A stretch of DNA of 8,730 bases from Gammaproteobacteria bacterium (GCA_015767355.1 JADWMH010000071.1:1-8730), one strand, 5' to 3'; shown: positions 1 to 7,859, counted from the first letter of the stretch. The notes: generated by a model not told the origin, from the letters alone. Translations and numbers: made by a program.

Positions 1-1210
1 TCTCACCGTCGAGAATAACCGAAATGACATGTTTGTCAGCATCCTCTCCAAGGCCGTCGGCAATTGTTTCAACGTGTTTGACAAAGTCAGCGACAGCATC
101 ATCCGCATGCCAGTCGCTGTATTCAAAGCCGATCAGGTCGGAGAGTCCGTCGTCACGAAAATAGATCCTGGTGTGCAGATCATCGAGACGGTAGGGCAGA
201 AACAGCGGGCGCACCCCGGTCGTATTTTCGGGGTTGCAATCGGAGTTCTTGTTGCAACTGTTCCTCCACAGCGCCTCACCTGAGGCTGTCCACTCAATGT
301 CGATTTCAGCAAGTTGTGCAATGGCGTCATTGCTGAGGCCGCCTTCAGAGAGCCATACGCCTTTGGGCTTGTGACCAAAAAAACCTTCAAAAACCTCGAT
401 GCCATGCTGCAGATGCCAGCGGGAGCGTTCCTCTCCTCCGGGGTATCCACTGTGCTCAGGCGCCGGGTCTTCAGGCTGGGCGTCACGCATGTTGGAAAAA
501 TCATTCAGCAACGGCACGATCGGATGCGCATAGGGAGACATCGAGAGTTCAATCTGTCCACTCTCAGCCAGCGCCCTGTATCGCGGAATCAATCCCGCCA
601 TTGCCTCATGAATCACCTCGATCAGCGTTCTGCGATCCTGCCGTGAAAATTGCTTCCCCTTCTCCATCAGTGACTTGACGACTTCACTCTGTTTCAGGGA
701 ACAGCCCAGCCAGGCGAGGTGATACCACATCAGCAGGTCGATAAAAAACTGTTCATGCAGATAGTCGAGGCAGAAACTGCGCATTTCAGGAAGATCTTCC
801 GGCATATCATCAAAGATATGGCTGAGCATGCGAAAGTGCTTGTAGGGATCGATCATACGCGGCGCATGCGCCCTGCGGCAGGCGTTTATCAGCCGTTGAC
901 GCCCTTCGGGGTCTTTCGGTATTGGCGTTACGCCGGCCAGGGTATTGAGCAGCGGGTCTTGCATGGCGGCGCCATCCTTGAGGTAGCCACCCAACTGCCA
1001 GGAGTAGTCATTCAACTGCTCCAGCAGGATCGGCGCAAAATTGACCACCGTACGCATCTGCGGATTGTTCTCCAGATGGGCGGCCATATCGGCATAATCC
1101 TTGATGCCATGCAGGTAGACCCACGGCAGGCGGTATTCGCCATCCAGACCTTCCTGGTAGTAGGGTTGGTGCATGTGCCAGCACAGCACCAGATTCACTG
1201 GTTGAGCCAT
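1..1210 (-). CDS. Glycoside hydrolase family 57 alpha-glucanase (amylase/amylopullulanase-like), 3' end beyond the window
   Basis: The frame from the ATG at 1210 stays open to base 1, giving 403 complete codons and no stop, so the C-terminus is missing. The protein begins MAQPVNLVLCWHMHQPYY, which carries GH57 conserved region 1 (H12, H14, Q15, P16). Region 2 is G218-P230 (GQIELSMSPYAHP). Region 3 is around WLSEGG, with E289 as the likely catalytic nucleophile. Region 4 is ILDGE at the window edge, with D401 as the likely acid/base. No signal peptide is visible, so it probably acts in the cytoplasm on glycogen or maltodextrins. It lies 3 bp after the glgC stop and is probably translationally coupled to it. 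The exact activity (amylase, amylopullulanase, 4-alpha-glucanotransferase or branching) cannot be settled from this part. The active-site pattern resembles amylopullulanase-type members more than GH57 branching enzymes. An unusual loop at 317-332 contains C319 and C325. Confidence 0.88.
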   Translation of the reverse strand, partial: MAQPVNLVLCWHMHQPYYQEGLDGEYRLPWVYLHGIKDYADMAAHLENNPQMRTVVNFAPILLEQLNDYSWQLGGYLKDGAAMQDPLLNTLAGVTPIPKDPEGRQRLINACRRAHAPRMIDPYKHFRMLSHIFDDMPEDLPEMRSFCLDYLHEQFFIDLLMWYHLAWLGCSLKQSEVVKSLMEKGKQFSRQDRRTLIEVIHEAMAGLIPRYRALAESGQIELSMSPYAHPIVPLLNDFSNMRDAQPEDPAPEHSGYPGGEERSRWHLQHGIEVFEGFFGHKPKGVWLSEGGLSNDAIAQLAEIDIEWTASGEALWRNSCNKNSDCNPENTTGVRPLFLPYRLDDLHTRIYFRDDGLSDLIGFEYSDWHADDAVADFVKHVETIADGLGEDADKHVISVILDGE

Positions 1211-1213
1211 CGA

Positions 1214-2542
1214 TTACTCTCCGGAGCCTGGAGTTATGCCGGTAAAAAGGTTTTGTCCAAGCATCTCAGGAGTCACCATGACCACTCCCTTTTTGGTGAC
1301 ATGAAATCCCCTTCGCCTGTCTTCATCGTGGTCAACACCAATTTCTGTGTTTTCGGCAATAAAGCATCCCTTGTCAATGACTGCCTTGTGGATGCTGCAA
1401 TTTCTGCCAATGTCGACCTTTGGCAGGATGACGCTGTCTTTGACATGCGCATAGCTGTGGACGTGGGTGCCGAAGAAGATGACCGAACGTTTGACGCGGG
1501 CGCCGGAGATAATGACGCCACCTGCGACCATTGAGTCAATCGCTTCACCGCGTCGTCCTTTATCGTCAAAAACAAACTTTGCTGGCGGATGCTGGGTCTG
1601 GTAGGTCCAGATCGGCCAGTTGCGATCGTAGAGGTTGAGTTCCGGATCTAACGAGCAGAGATCCATATTGGCTTCCCAGTAGGAGTCGATTGTACCCACA
1701 TCACGCCAGAAATCCGGGTTGCCCTCCTTATTGAGAAACGGGTAGGCGATCGTCTTGTGGTTTTCAATGGAGTTGGGAATGATATCCTTGCCGAAATCAT
1801 TTGAGGATGTTTCGTCATCGGCATCGTGCATCAGGGCGTTATACAGGAATGATGAGGAGAAGATATAGATTCCCATGGATGCCATTGCAGTGCCGGGTTT
1901 TCCGGGAATGGAATCAGGCTCGGAGGGTTTTTCAGTGAACTTGGTAATATTCAACTCTTCATCGACGGACATTACTCCAAAACCGGTTGCCTCTTCACAG
2001 GGGACTTCAATGCAGCCGACAGTCAGATCCGCTTCGGAGAGAACGTGCTTCATCAGCATCTTGGAGTAGTCCATGGTGTAGATGTGATCCCCGCCAAGCA
2101 CGATGACATAATCCGGAGAGTGGCGGTGCATGATATCGATATTTTGATAGAGGGCGTCAGCTGTCCCCTTGTACCACTCCTTCTTCGCGGTGCGCTGCTG
2201 GGCAGGCAGTATCTCGACGAATTCACCAATTTCGGCGCGCATAAATCCCCAGGCGCGGTGCAGGTGACGAATGAGCGAGTGGGATTTGTACTGTGTCAGT
2301 ACCCCGACGCGGCGTAGACCGGAGTTGATGCAGTTGGAGAGTGCGAAATCAATAATGCGGTATTTTCCGCCAAATGGCACAGCCGGTTTTGCCCGCCATT
2401 TTGTCAATCCTCTGAGGCGTGACCCCTCGCCGCCGGCAAGCACCAGCACCAGCGTCTTGCGCGTATATTCGGTCGCATTTTTAGTGTTGACATAATATTG
2501 ATAGAGCTTGCTTTGGGTGACCTTTGATGCTTCTTTGGCCAT
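1214..2542 (-). CDS. glgC: Glucose-1-phosphate adenylyltransferase (ADP-glucose pyrophosphorylase)
   Basis: GlgC makes ADP-glucose and pyrophosphate from ATP and glucose-1-phosphate, the committed and normally allosterically controlled step of bacterial glycogen synthesis. The 442-residue protein is slightly longer than E. coli GlgC because of an N-terminal extension of about 17 residues. The nucleotidyltransferase domain carries the nucleotide loop LAGGEGSRLRGLT (35-47), then RAKPAVPFGGKYRIIDFALS (50-69), GGDHIY with the catalytic-type D152, FTEKP with sugar-phosphate-binding K205, and FWRDVGTIDSYW (278-289). The C-terminus (about 335-420) is a left-handed beta-helix with hexapeptide-like repeats. 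The ATG at 2542 has a GGAG ribosome binding site 8 bases upstream. The E. coli fructose-1,6-bisphosphate-site lysine (K39, in NKRAKPAV) aligns with W49 (KWRAKPAV), so activator preference may differ. The gene follows glk by 39 bp and precedes the GH57 gene by 3 bp. Confidence 0.97.
   Translation of the reverse strand: MAKEASKVTQSKLYQYYVNTKNATEYTRKTLVLVLAGGEGSRLRGLTKWRAKPAVPFGGKYRIIDFALSNCINSGLRRVGVLTQYKSHSLIRHLHRAWGFMRAEIGEFVEILPAQQRTAKKEWYKGTADALYQNIDIMHRHSPDYVIVLGGDHIYTMDYSKMLMKHVLSEADLTVGCIEVPCEEATGFGVMSVDEELNITKFTEKPSEPDSIPGKPGTAMASMGIYIFSSSFLYNALMHDADDETSSNDFGKDIIPNSIENHKTIAYPFLNKEGNPDFWRDVGTIDSYWEANMDLCSLDPELNLYDRNWPIWTYQTQHPPAKFVFDDKGRRGEAIDSMVAGGVIISGARVKRSVIFFGTHVHSYAHVKDSVILPKVDIGRNCSIHKAVIDKGCFIAENTEIGVDHDEDRRRGFHVTKKGVVMVTPEMLGQNLFTGITPGSGE
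1217..1222 (-). promoter_or_regulatory. Ribosome binding site of the GH57 gene inside the glgC 3' end
   Basis: On the minus strand GGAGAG lies 6-8 bases upstream of the ATG at 1210, and it forms part of the last glgC codons (Gly-Ser-Gly-Glu-stop). Ribosomes ending glgC would sit on the initiation site of the next gene. This supports both the chosen start and coupled translation. Confidence 0.7.
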
Positions 2543-2550
2543 GACTATGA

Positions 2551-2554
2551 CTCC
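2551..2554 (-). promoter_or_regulatory. Ribosome binding site of glgC
   Basis: GGAG on the minus strand ends 8 bases before the ATG at 2542, in the short glk-glgC gap. It supports this start and the N-terminal extension of the protein. No convincing promoter or terminator is seen in the 39-bp gap, so glgC is probably read from the upstream genes. Confidence 0.65.
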
Positions 2555-2581
2555 GTATCATTAGTGGGGTATGTACAACAA

Positions 2582-3550
2582 TTATCTATTCTCTTGCAAA
2601 CCCTGATTGAGTGCAAACTCAATTACTCCTTTCAGGCCGGTATCTTCATCATTGACCAGGTAGAGAGGCGTTTGTACGGCGAGTGAACTCATGCGTCCCT
2701 TGTCCAGAAACGCATCGAGAAAAAATTCGGACTGCAGCCAGTAGGCTGTCTTTGCTGTGACGCCGCTTACCAGATAGATCCCACCGGTTGGACGGAACAT
2801 CAGCACGATATTTCCGACAAAGGCGCCAAAAATGGTGGCGTAAAGGCGCATTGCCGTGACTGCAGCAAGATTACTCCCCTCCACGGCCTGTTGATTGACC
2901 CAGCCTGCCGTGACCTCTCTGCCATTTGACTCTTTGCAAAAGTTGTACAGATCTACCAGCCCTGGGCCTGAGAGAATTCGCTCGTAGGAGACACGGTCAT
3001 ATTTTTTTTCGAGATAGTCATACAACTCCTCCTGTATGTCATCTCTGGGTGCAAAATCGACGTGCCCGCCCTCGGTTGCAAAGGCGCGAAAACTTGTTTG
3101 CAGCCAGTGCATATAGGCGACCCCAAGGCCGGTTCCGGCGCCGATGACGGCGCGCGGTCCCAGAGGCTCGACCGGAGCGTCATTGAGAGTAATCAGCTTT
3201 GACTCATCAACGACCGTTGTCCCCAGCGCCGCCGCCTGGAAGTCATTGATGAAGATAATCTCCCCGATACTGAACTGTTCGCCGAGATGCTTTTGCCGCA
3301 GGGTCCAGTCTATGTTGGTCAGTGTGACACTCTTACCCTTGACCGGTGCAGGGAGGGCGAGACACAACAGTGATATTTCAGAGATTTTGCCACACCTGGC
3401 AATAAAAGTTGCCAGCAGGGTTTCAAAATCCGCAAACAGCGCATTGACATAGCTTTGTTGATGGCGGATCACAGTTTGGCCTGTTGCAGGACCTTCGATC
3501 AATGCCAGTCGACTGTTGGTTCCACCAATGTCTGCAACGATGATGTTCAT
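2582..3550 (-). CDS. glk: Glucokinase, E. coli Glk type
   Basis: Glk phosphorylates free glucose with ATP to glucose-6-phosphate in the cytoplasm. From the ATG at 3550 the product is 322 residues, about the same as the 321-residue E. coli enzyme. It has the N-terminal phosphate-binding motif VADIGGTNSRLAL (5-17), the LTNIDW segment (78-83), INDFQAAALG with catalytic D103 (E. coli D100), the GAGTGLG phosphate loop (137-143), glucose-binding E160 and H163 in EGGH, and SGPGLV (194-199). The constant offset of 3 from E. coli residues supports the start. A TTG at 3568 would add six residues that lie in the pgi coding end and have no family support. The ATG overlaps the pgi stop as ATGA (3550-3547), and no strong ribosome binding site is visible, which suggests coupled translation. 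In this operon Glk would recover glucose released by glucan hydrolysis or taken up from outside. Confidence 0.95.
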   Translation of the reverse strand: MNIIVADIGGTNSRLALIEGPATGQTVIRHQQSYVNALFADFETLLATFIARCGKISEISLLCLALPAPVKGKSVTLTNIDWTLRQKHLGEQFSIGEIIFINDFQAAALGTTVVDESKLITLNDAPVEPLGPRAVIGAGTGLGVAYMHWLQTSFRAFATEGGHVDFAPRDDIQEELYDYLEKKYDRVSYERILSGPGLVDLYNFCKESNGREVTAGWVNQQAVEGSNLAAVTAMRLYATIFGAFVGNIVLMFRPTGGIYLVSGVTAKTAYWLQSEFFLDAFLDKGRMSSLAVQTPLYLVNDEDTGLKGVIEFALNQGLQENR

Positions 3551-5172
3551 GACATATGTTGCCGGCAATAGTCGATTAATCCTGTGGTGGAGTTGTCATG
3601 CTTTCCAGCGGGTGCGTCAGACTCCAACTCTTTTTCGATGACTCCCGCCAGTTGCTTGCCCAGTTCGACGCCCCACTGGTCAAAAGAGTTGATGCCCCAG
3701 ATCACGCCCTGCACGAATATTTTGTGCTCGTAGAGGGCAACCAGGCTGCCCAGGCTTTGTGGAGTCAATTTATCGATCAGGATCGTGTTGGTTGGCTTGT
3801 TGCCGGGAAAGACCTTATGCGTAACCAGTGAGTCAGGTGTATCCCGGGCGACTTCAACGGCGGTTTTTCCCTTCATCAGCGCCTCGGTCTGGGCAAGGCA
3901 GTTGGCCAGCAGAATTGTATGATGCTCTCCAATCGGGTTGTGTGATTCGAGTGGAATAATAAAGTCTGCAGGGATCATCTGGGTACCCTGGTGAATCAAC
4001 TGATAAAAGGCATGTTGACCATTGGTGCCGGGCTGCCCCCAGATGACCGGGCCGCTGTCATAATCGAGATTCTCTCCAGCGATAGTGACTCTCTTGCCGT
4101 TGCTCTCCATGTCTGCCTGTTGCAGATAGGCGGGCAGCAGGCGCAGTGTATGGTCATACGGCAGAATGACATGGCTTGTGGCAGCAAAAAAGTTGCGATA
4201 CCAGATGCCGATCAACGCCATCAGCACCGGCAGGTTTTTGTCAAAGGGGGTATCCCGGAAATGGAGATCCATCTCGTGGGCGCCATTGAGCAGCTGTTTG
4301 AAATTCTCCATCCCAATGGTGAGCGCAATGGGCAGACCAATGGCTGACCAGAGGGAGTAGCGTCCACCGACCCAGTCCCAGAATTCAAACATGTTGCTGG
4401 TATCTATGCCAAAGGCTTTTACAGCAGTTGTGTTGGTAGAGACTGCAACGAAGTGGTGTTTGATCGCCTCTTCATTATTGCTGCAATGATCCAGGAACCA
4501 CTGGCGGGCTGTATGTGCGTTGGTCATGGTCTCCCTGGTGGTGAATGTCTTGGAGGCGATGATGAACAGCGTGGTTTCGGGATTGAGCTTGTTGAGCGTC
4601 TCCATCATGTCGGAGCCATCGACATTGGAGACAAAATGGGCATGCATCCCCTCTTTCCAGTAGGGCCTGAGAGCGGTTGTCACCATATGCGGCCCAAGAT
4701 CCGAACCGCCGATGCCAATATTGACAATATCGGTATACACTTTTCCGGTGAACCCTTTCAGCGCACCATTGTGGACGGCCTCAGTGAAGTTTTGCATCTG
4801 TTCCAGAACGCGATTGACCCCGGGCATTACATCCTCTCCGTCCTCCATGACGGGGGTATTGGAGCGGTTGCGAAGCGCGACATGCAGCACCGCGCGTTGT
4901 TCGGTGGTGTTGATCTTTTCACCCGAAAACATCTTCCGGATGGCATCATCGAGATGACACTCTGTTGCCAGTGACGTGAGAAGTCCGAGAGTCTCATCTG
5001 TGACCCGGTTTTTTGAGTAATCCAGCAGCAGTTCATTGAACTGCAGTGAAAAACGGTCGAATCGATCACTCTCCCGGTCAAACAGATCGCGCAGATGCAG
5101 ATTTGAAATTTGTTGGTGATGGGCCTGAAGCGCGCTCCAGGCTGGGAGTGTTGTCAGTTGTGGCGTACTCAT
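3547..5172 (-). CDS. pgi: Glucose-6-phosphate isomerase
   Basis: Pgi interconverts glucose-6-phosphate and fructose-6-phosphate, linking the glycogen genes to glycolysis and gluconeogenesis. The 541-residue product matches the length of E. coli Pgi (549). Visible features are the NIGIGGSDLGP segment (151-161), the sugar-phosphate-binding SKTFTTRETM (207-216), the family signature DWVGGRYSLWSAIG (266-279) and FDQWGVELGK (497-506). The catalytic residues are kept: E356 in MESNGK (E. coli E355), H387 in NGQHAF (H386) and K506 (K514). Just before the histidine the usual GEPGTNGQ reads GQPGTNGQ (Q380), which is not a catalytic position. The ATG at 5172 is chosen because GGTGA lies 5 bases upstream; a TTG at 5190 would add six residues across that site. 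The gene overlaps glk by 4 bp and follows glgP after a 177-bp gap, so it may begin its own transcript or be read through. Confidence 0.97.
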   Translation of the reverse strand: MSTPQLTTLPAWSALQAHHQQISNLHLRDLFDRESDRFDRFSLQFNELLLDYSKNRVTDETLGLLTSLATECHLDDAIRKMFSGEKINTTEQRAVLHVALRNRSNTPVMEDGEDVMPGVNRVLEQMQNFTEAVHNGALKGFTGKVYTDIVNIGIGGSDLGPHMVTTALRPYWKEGMHAHFVSNVDGSDMMETLNKLNPETTLFIIASKTFTTRETMTNAHTARQWFLDHCSNNEEAIKHHFVAVSTNTTAVKAFGIDTSNMFEFWDWVGGRYSLWSAIGLPIALTIGMENFKQLLNGAHEMDLHFRDTPFDKNLPVLMALIGIWYRNFFAATSHVILPYDHTLRLLPAYLQQADMESNGKRVTIAGENLDYDSGPVIWGQPGTNGQHAFYQLIHQGTQMIPADFIIPLESHNPIGEHHTILLANCLAQTEALMKGKTAVEVARDTPDSLVTHKVFPGNKPTNTILIDKLTPQSLGSLVALYEHKIFVQGVIWGINSFDQWGVELGKQLAGVIEKELESDAPAGKHDNSTTGLIDYCRQHMS

Positions 5173-5177
5173 TTGAT

Positions 5178-5182
5178 TCACC
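5178..5182 (-). promoter_or_regulatory. Ribosome binding site of pgi
   Basis: GGTGA on the minus strand lies 5 bases before the ATG at 5172. It decides for that ATG over the in-frame TTG at 5190, because it would fall inside the coding sequence of the longer form. Confidence 0.55.
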
Positions 5183-5247
5183 AAAAACAAAAGCTTACTG
5201 TGTTGAAATGTAATATCTCAATATCCCCGTGTGGCGCCCGAACCTGT

Positions 5248-5318
5248 ATAGGATGTGCTGAGCTTGCGAAGCGCATCGATCATGTATGATGTGCTTCGTT
5301 TCACTCAACACATCCTAT
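5248..5318. repeat. 71-bp nested imperfect palindrome between glgP and pgi (REP-like or MITE-like)
   Basis: The outer arms are ATAGGATGTGCTGAG (5248-5262) and CTCAACACATCCTAT (5304-5318), complementary at 14 of 15 positions. In minus-strand RNA the exception becomes a G-U pair. Inside is a second stem, GAAGCGCATC (5268-5277) with GATGTGCTTC (5288-5297), flanked by one more C-G pair (5267/5298), with a loop of about 10 bases. The element fills much of the only sizeable gap in the operon. No run of T follows it on the minus strand, so it is not a classical intrinsic terminator. It looks like a short dispersed palindromic repeat that could act as an mRNA 3' end stabiliser or attenuator. Its copy number elsewhere cannot be seen here. 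The rest of the gap (5173-5247 and 5319-5349) shows no gene and only weak promoter-like bases. Confidence 0.8.
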
Positions 5319-5349
5319 GAGCTGTCGCCATGCACGGAGTTATTCACTG

Positions 5350-7851
5350 TTACTCCGGGGTTTGCACCTCAATGGGTTCAAGCTTCCAGATCTCGTTGTT
5401 ATAGTCAGAGATGGTGCGGTCTGTGGAGAAAAATCCACTTCTGGCTGTGTTCCTGATGCTCATCTGTATCCAGTGCCCCTGATCGCGGAAAGCTGCGGCT
5501 GCCATCTCCTGTGCGTCGATATAGCTGCCGAAGTCCGCCAGGGTCATCCACGGATCATGGGGTGTTTTCAGCGAGGCGATGAGGTCATTGAATATGCCCG
5601 GCTCATAGGTGTTGAAGTGTCCGCTTTCGAGCAGCCCCATGACGACGGCGAGGCGTGGTTCATTATCGATCAGCGCCTGGGGATTATAGTGATAACGGAG
5701 TTCCTCGACTTCATTCTCACGCAAGCCGAAGAGGAAGAAGTTCTCCTCTCCGACAGCGTCGAGGATCTCGATATTGGCGCCATCGTAGGTGCCGATCGTG
5801 ACGGCGCCGTTCATCATGAATTTCATATTGCCGGTGCCGGATGCCTCTTTTCCTGCTGTCGAAATCTGCTCTGAAAGATCAGTGCCGGGGGCGATGATCT
5901 CCATGCTTGAGACGCAGTAGTTGGGGAAAAAGACAACTTTCAGCAGATCTCCGACGTCCGGATCATTGTTGACCACATTGGCAACATCACTGATCAGCTT
6001 GATGATGTTTTTCGCCATGACATAGCCGGGCGCAGCCTTGCCGCCAATGAGAACACAGCGATTGGTCCAGTTGTGTGTGTCGCCATGCTTGATGCGGCTG
6101 TAGAGATGGATGATGTGCAAAACGTTTAATAGTTGACGCTTGTATTCGTGAATGCGCTTGACCTGGACGTCAAACATGGCGTCAATGCTGAATTTGACAC
6201 CACACTCCTGCTCAACAAGATCTGCCAGCCGCTGTTTGTTCTGTTGTTTGATCTGATGCCAGTGCTGCTGGAACTTTGCGCTCTTTTTTGATGCATAGCC
6301 ATTGAGTGCTTTAATGTGAGAGAGATCTGCAATCCATTCACTGCCGATAGTCCTGGAGATGAGTTCTGTCAGCAGAGGATTTGCATGGGCGATCCAGCGG
6401 CGAGGCGTCACGCCATTGGTCTTGTTGTTGAATTTCCCCGGCCACATCTGGTGAAAATCATGGAACAGTCCGCTTTTGATCAGTGCAGAGTGAAGCGCCG
6501 CCACACCATTCACGGAGAAACTGCCGACAATTGCAAGGTAGGCCATGCGCACCGATTTCTGATCTCCCTCTTCAATAATCGACATACGCTGCATTCGGGA
6601 GACATCGCCGGGCCAGCGCATCGCCACCTGGTGCAGGAAGTCTGCATTGATTCTGTAAATGATCTCCAGGTGACGCGGCAGCAGCCGTTCAAACAGCCTC
6701 ACCGGCCATCTCTCCAATGCTTCGGGAAGCAGTGTGTGGTTGGTGTAGGCCATGGTCCGGGTGGTGATCTGCCAGGCCTTGTCCCAGCTGAGACGCTTCT
6801 CGTCCACCAGGATGCGCATCAGTTCCGCCACGGCGATGGTGGGATGGGTGTCATTCATCTGGAAGACATTTTGTGCGGCAAAATTGGAGTAGTTCCTTCC
6901 CTCAACCTTGTCCCACTGGCGAAAAATGTCCTTGAGACTGGCTGCCGCGAGGAAGTATTGCTGGCGTAGACGCAGCTCTTTGCCACATTCACTGGCGTCA
7001 TTGGGGTAGAGCACCATGGTGATGTGTTCGGCATCGTTTTTCTGGGCAACCGCTTCAGGGTAACTGCCGGCATTGAACTCTGCCAGATTGAAGAGGTCTG
7101 TTGCTGTTGCTTTCCACAACCGCAGCGTATTGACGACGTTGTTGTTGTAGCCGGAGACCGGTACGTCGTAGGGGACGGCAAGTACATCATCCGTCTCTAT
7201 CCAGCGGACCCTCTGTTGACCATTGTGATCGATGTCATGGAAAGTGTGTCCGCCAAATTGAATCTGCTGAATATACTCAGGGCGCTCCAGTTCCCAGGGA
7301 TTGCCGTTGCGCAGCCAGTGGTCAGGCTCCTCCAGTTGACGGCCATCCTCGATGATCTGGCGAAACATGCCGTATTCATATCGAATTCCATAGCCGGTAA
7401 CCGGCAGTTTCAGGCTTGCGCAGCTGTCCATGAAACACGCTGCAAGGCGACCGAGGCCGCCGTTGCCGAGTCCGGCGTCGGGTTCCAGTTCAAGAATGCG
7501 TTCAAGTTCGTTGGTGACGCTCTGCATCGCCTCGGCGGTCTCCTCCTGAATGCCGAGATTCAGCAGATGATTGCCCAGAGAGCGGCCAATGAGGAACTCC
7601 AGTGACATGTAGTAGGCCCGCCTGACGCCCTTTTTTTTGTGCTGCAGCCAGGTGTTGCGCCAGTCTGTCATGACGCGTTTGCGAATAACCAGGGAGAGCG
7701 TCTCATAGAGATAATAGGGGTTGCATCCCAGAAAACGTCCCAGGTGGTAAATCAGGGTGTGGTCGAAATCCTTTTCCAGCGAGTCCGGATCTACCGGCAG
7801 TTCACGGATATCGGAGGGATTGCATTGATCGGTATTGATTTTTTTATTCAT
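5350..7851 (-). CDS. glgP: Glycogen/starch/alpha-glucan phosphorylase
   Basis: GlgP cleaves terminal alpha-1,4-linked glucose from glycogen with phosphate, giving glucose-1-phosphate, using pyridoxal phosphate (GT35). The 833-residue product has the family length. It shows RRAYYMSLEFLIGRSLGNHL (77-96), the glycine-rich GLGNGGLGRLAACFMDS (127-143), VPYDVPVSGY (226-235), NDTHPTIAVAELMR (333-346), TNGVTPRRW (478-486) and VKRIHEYKRQLLN (564-576), which holds the phosphate-binding K565, R566 and K571. The PLP-binding motif EASGTGNMKFMMNG (669-682) has K677 as the Schiff-base lysine. The start is uncertain. The ATG at 7851 has no obvious Shine-Dalgarno sequence. An in-frame GTG at 7881 overlaps the glgA TAG stop by one base, has AGGA 3 bases upstream and would add ten residues (MVNLKPKTLS), partly encoded by a tandem heptamer. 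I prefer the ATG. The enzyme opposes GlgA, the gene just upstream. Confidence 0.96.
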   Translation of the reverse strand: MNKKINTDQCNPSDIRELPVDPDSLEKDFDHTLIYHLGRFLGCNPYYLYETLSLVIRKRVMTDWRNTWLQHKKKGVRRAYYMSLEFLIGRSLGNHLLNLGIQEETAEAMQSVTNELERILELEPDAGLGNGGLGRLAACFMDSCASLKLPVTGYGIRYEYGMFRQIIEDGRQLEEPDHWLRNGNPWELERPEYIQQIQFGGHTFHDIDHNGQQRVRWIETDDVLAVPYDVPVSGYNNNVVNTLRLWKATATDLFNLAEFNAGSYPEAVAQKNDAEHITMVLYPNDASECGKELRLRQQYFLAAASLKDIFRQWDKVEGRNYSNFAAQNVFQMNDTHPTIAVAELMRILVDEKRLSWDKAWQITTRTMAYTNHTLLPEALERWPVRLFERLLPRHLEIIYRINADFLHQVAMRWPGDVSRMQRMSIIEEGDQKSVRMAYLAIVGSFSVNGVAALHSALIKSGLFHDFHQMWPGKFNNKTNGVTPRRWIAHANPLLTELISRTIGSEWIADLSHIKALNGYASKKSAKFQQHWHQIKQQNKQRLADLVEQECGVKFSIDAMFDVQVKRIHEYKRQLLNVLHIIHLYSRIKHGDTHNWTNRCVLIGGKAAPGYVMAKNIIKLISDVANVVNNDPDVGDLLKVVFFPNYCVSSMEIIAPGTDLSEQISTAGKEASGTGNMKFMMNGAVTIGTYDGANIEILDAVGEENFFLFGLRENEVEELRYHYNPQALIDNEPRLAVVMGLLESGHFNTYEPGIFNDLIASLKTPHDPWMTLADFGSYIDAQEMAAAAFRDQGHWIQMSIRNTARSGFFSTDRTISDYNNEIWKLEPIEVQTPE

Positions 7852-7859
7852 AGATAATG

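Noticed and set aside
719..1534. 271-codon plus-strand open frame spanning the GH57-glgC junction
   Set aside because: It lies antisense to two genes with clear family motifs, crosses their boundary, and its translation shows no recognisable domain or low-complexity-free motif. It is a shadow frame.
4033..4035. Gln380 in Pgi where the family usually has Glu (GEPGTNGQ)
   Set aside because: Alignment with E. coli Pgi puts the catalytic Glu at E356 (MESNGK), so Q380 is a conservative change outside the catalytic set.
5192..5221. Possible sigma70 promoter for pgi on the minus strand (TTGAGA, 18-bp spacer, TAAGCT)
   Set aside because: The -10 element matches the consensus poorly. It is plausible by position, downstream of the palindrome, but too weak to annotate without transcript data.
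5335..5357. Small hairpin (CGGAGT / ACTCCG) across the glgP stop codon as a terminator
   Set aside because: The stem is only 6 bp with an 11-base loop and no T-run follows on the minus strand, so it is not a convincing intrinsic terminator.
5896..5916. GlgP has Cys646 and Ile652 where rabbit muscle phosphorylase has Arg649 and Lys655 (NYRVSLAEK segment)
   Set aside because: As I recall them, E. coli phosphorylases also differ here (MalP YCVSAAEK, GlgP YSVSLAQ), so this is ordinary bacterial variation. The phosphate-site K565, R566 and K571 and the PLP lysine K677 are intact.
6316..6969. Long plus-strand open frame (217 codons) inside glgP, with similar ones at 7024-7605, 5317-5874 and 4453-4974
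   Set aside because: All are antisense to strongly conserved glgP or pgi coding sequence and have no ribosome binding site or domain support. Long antisense frames are expected from codon bias.
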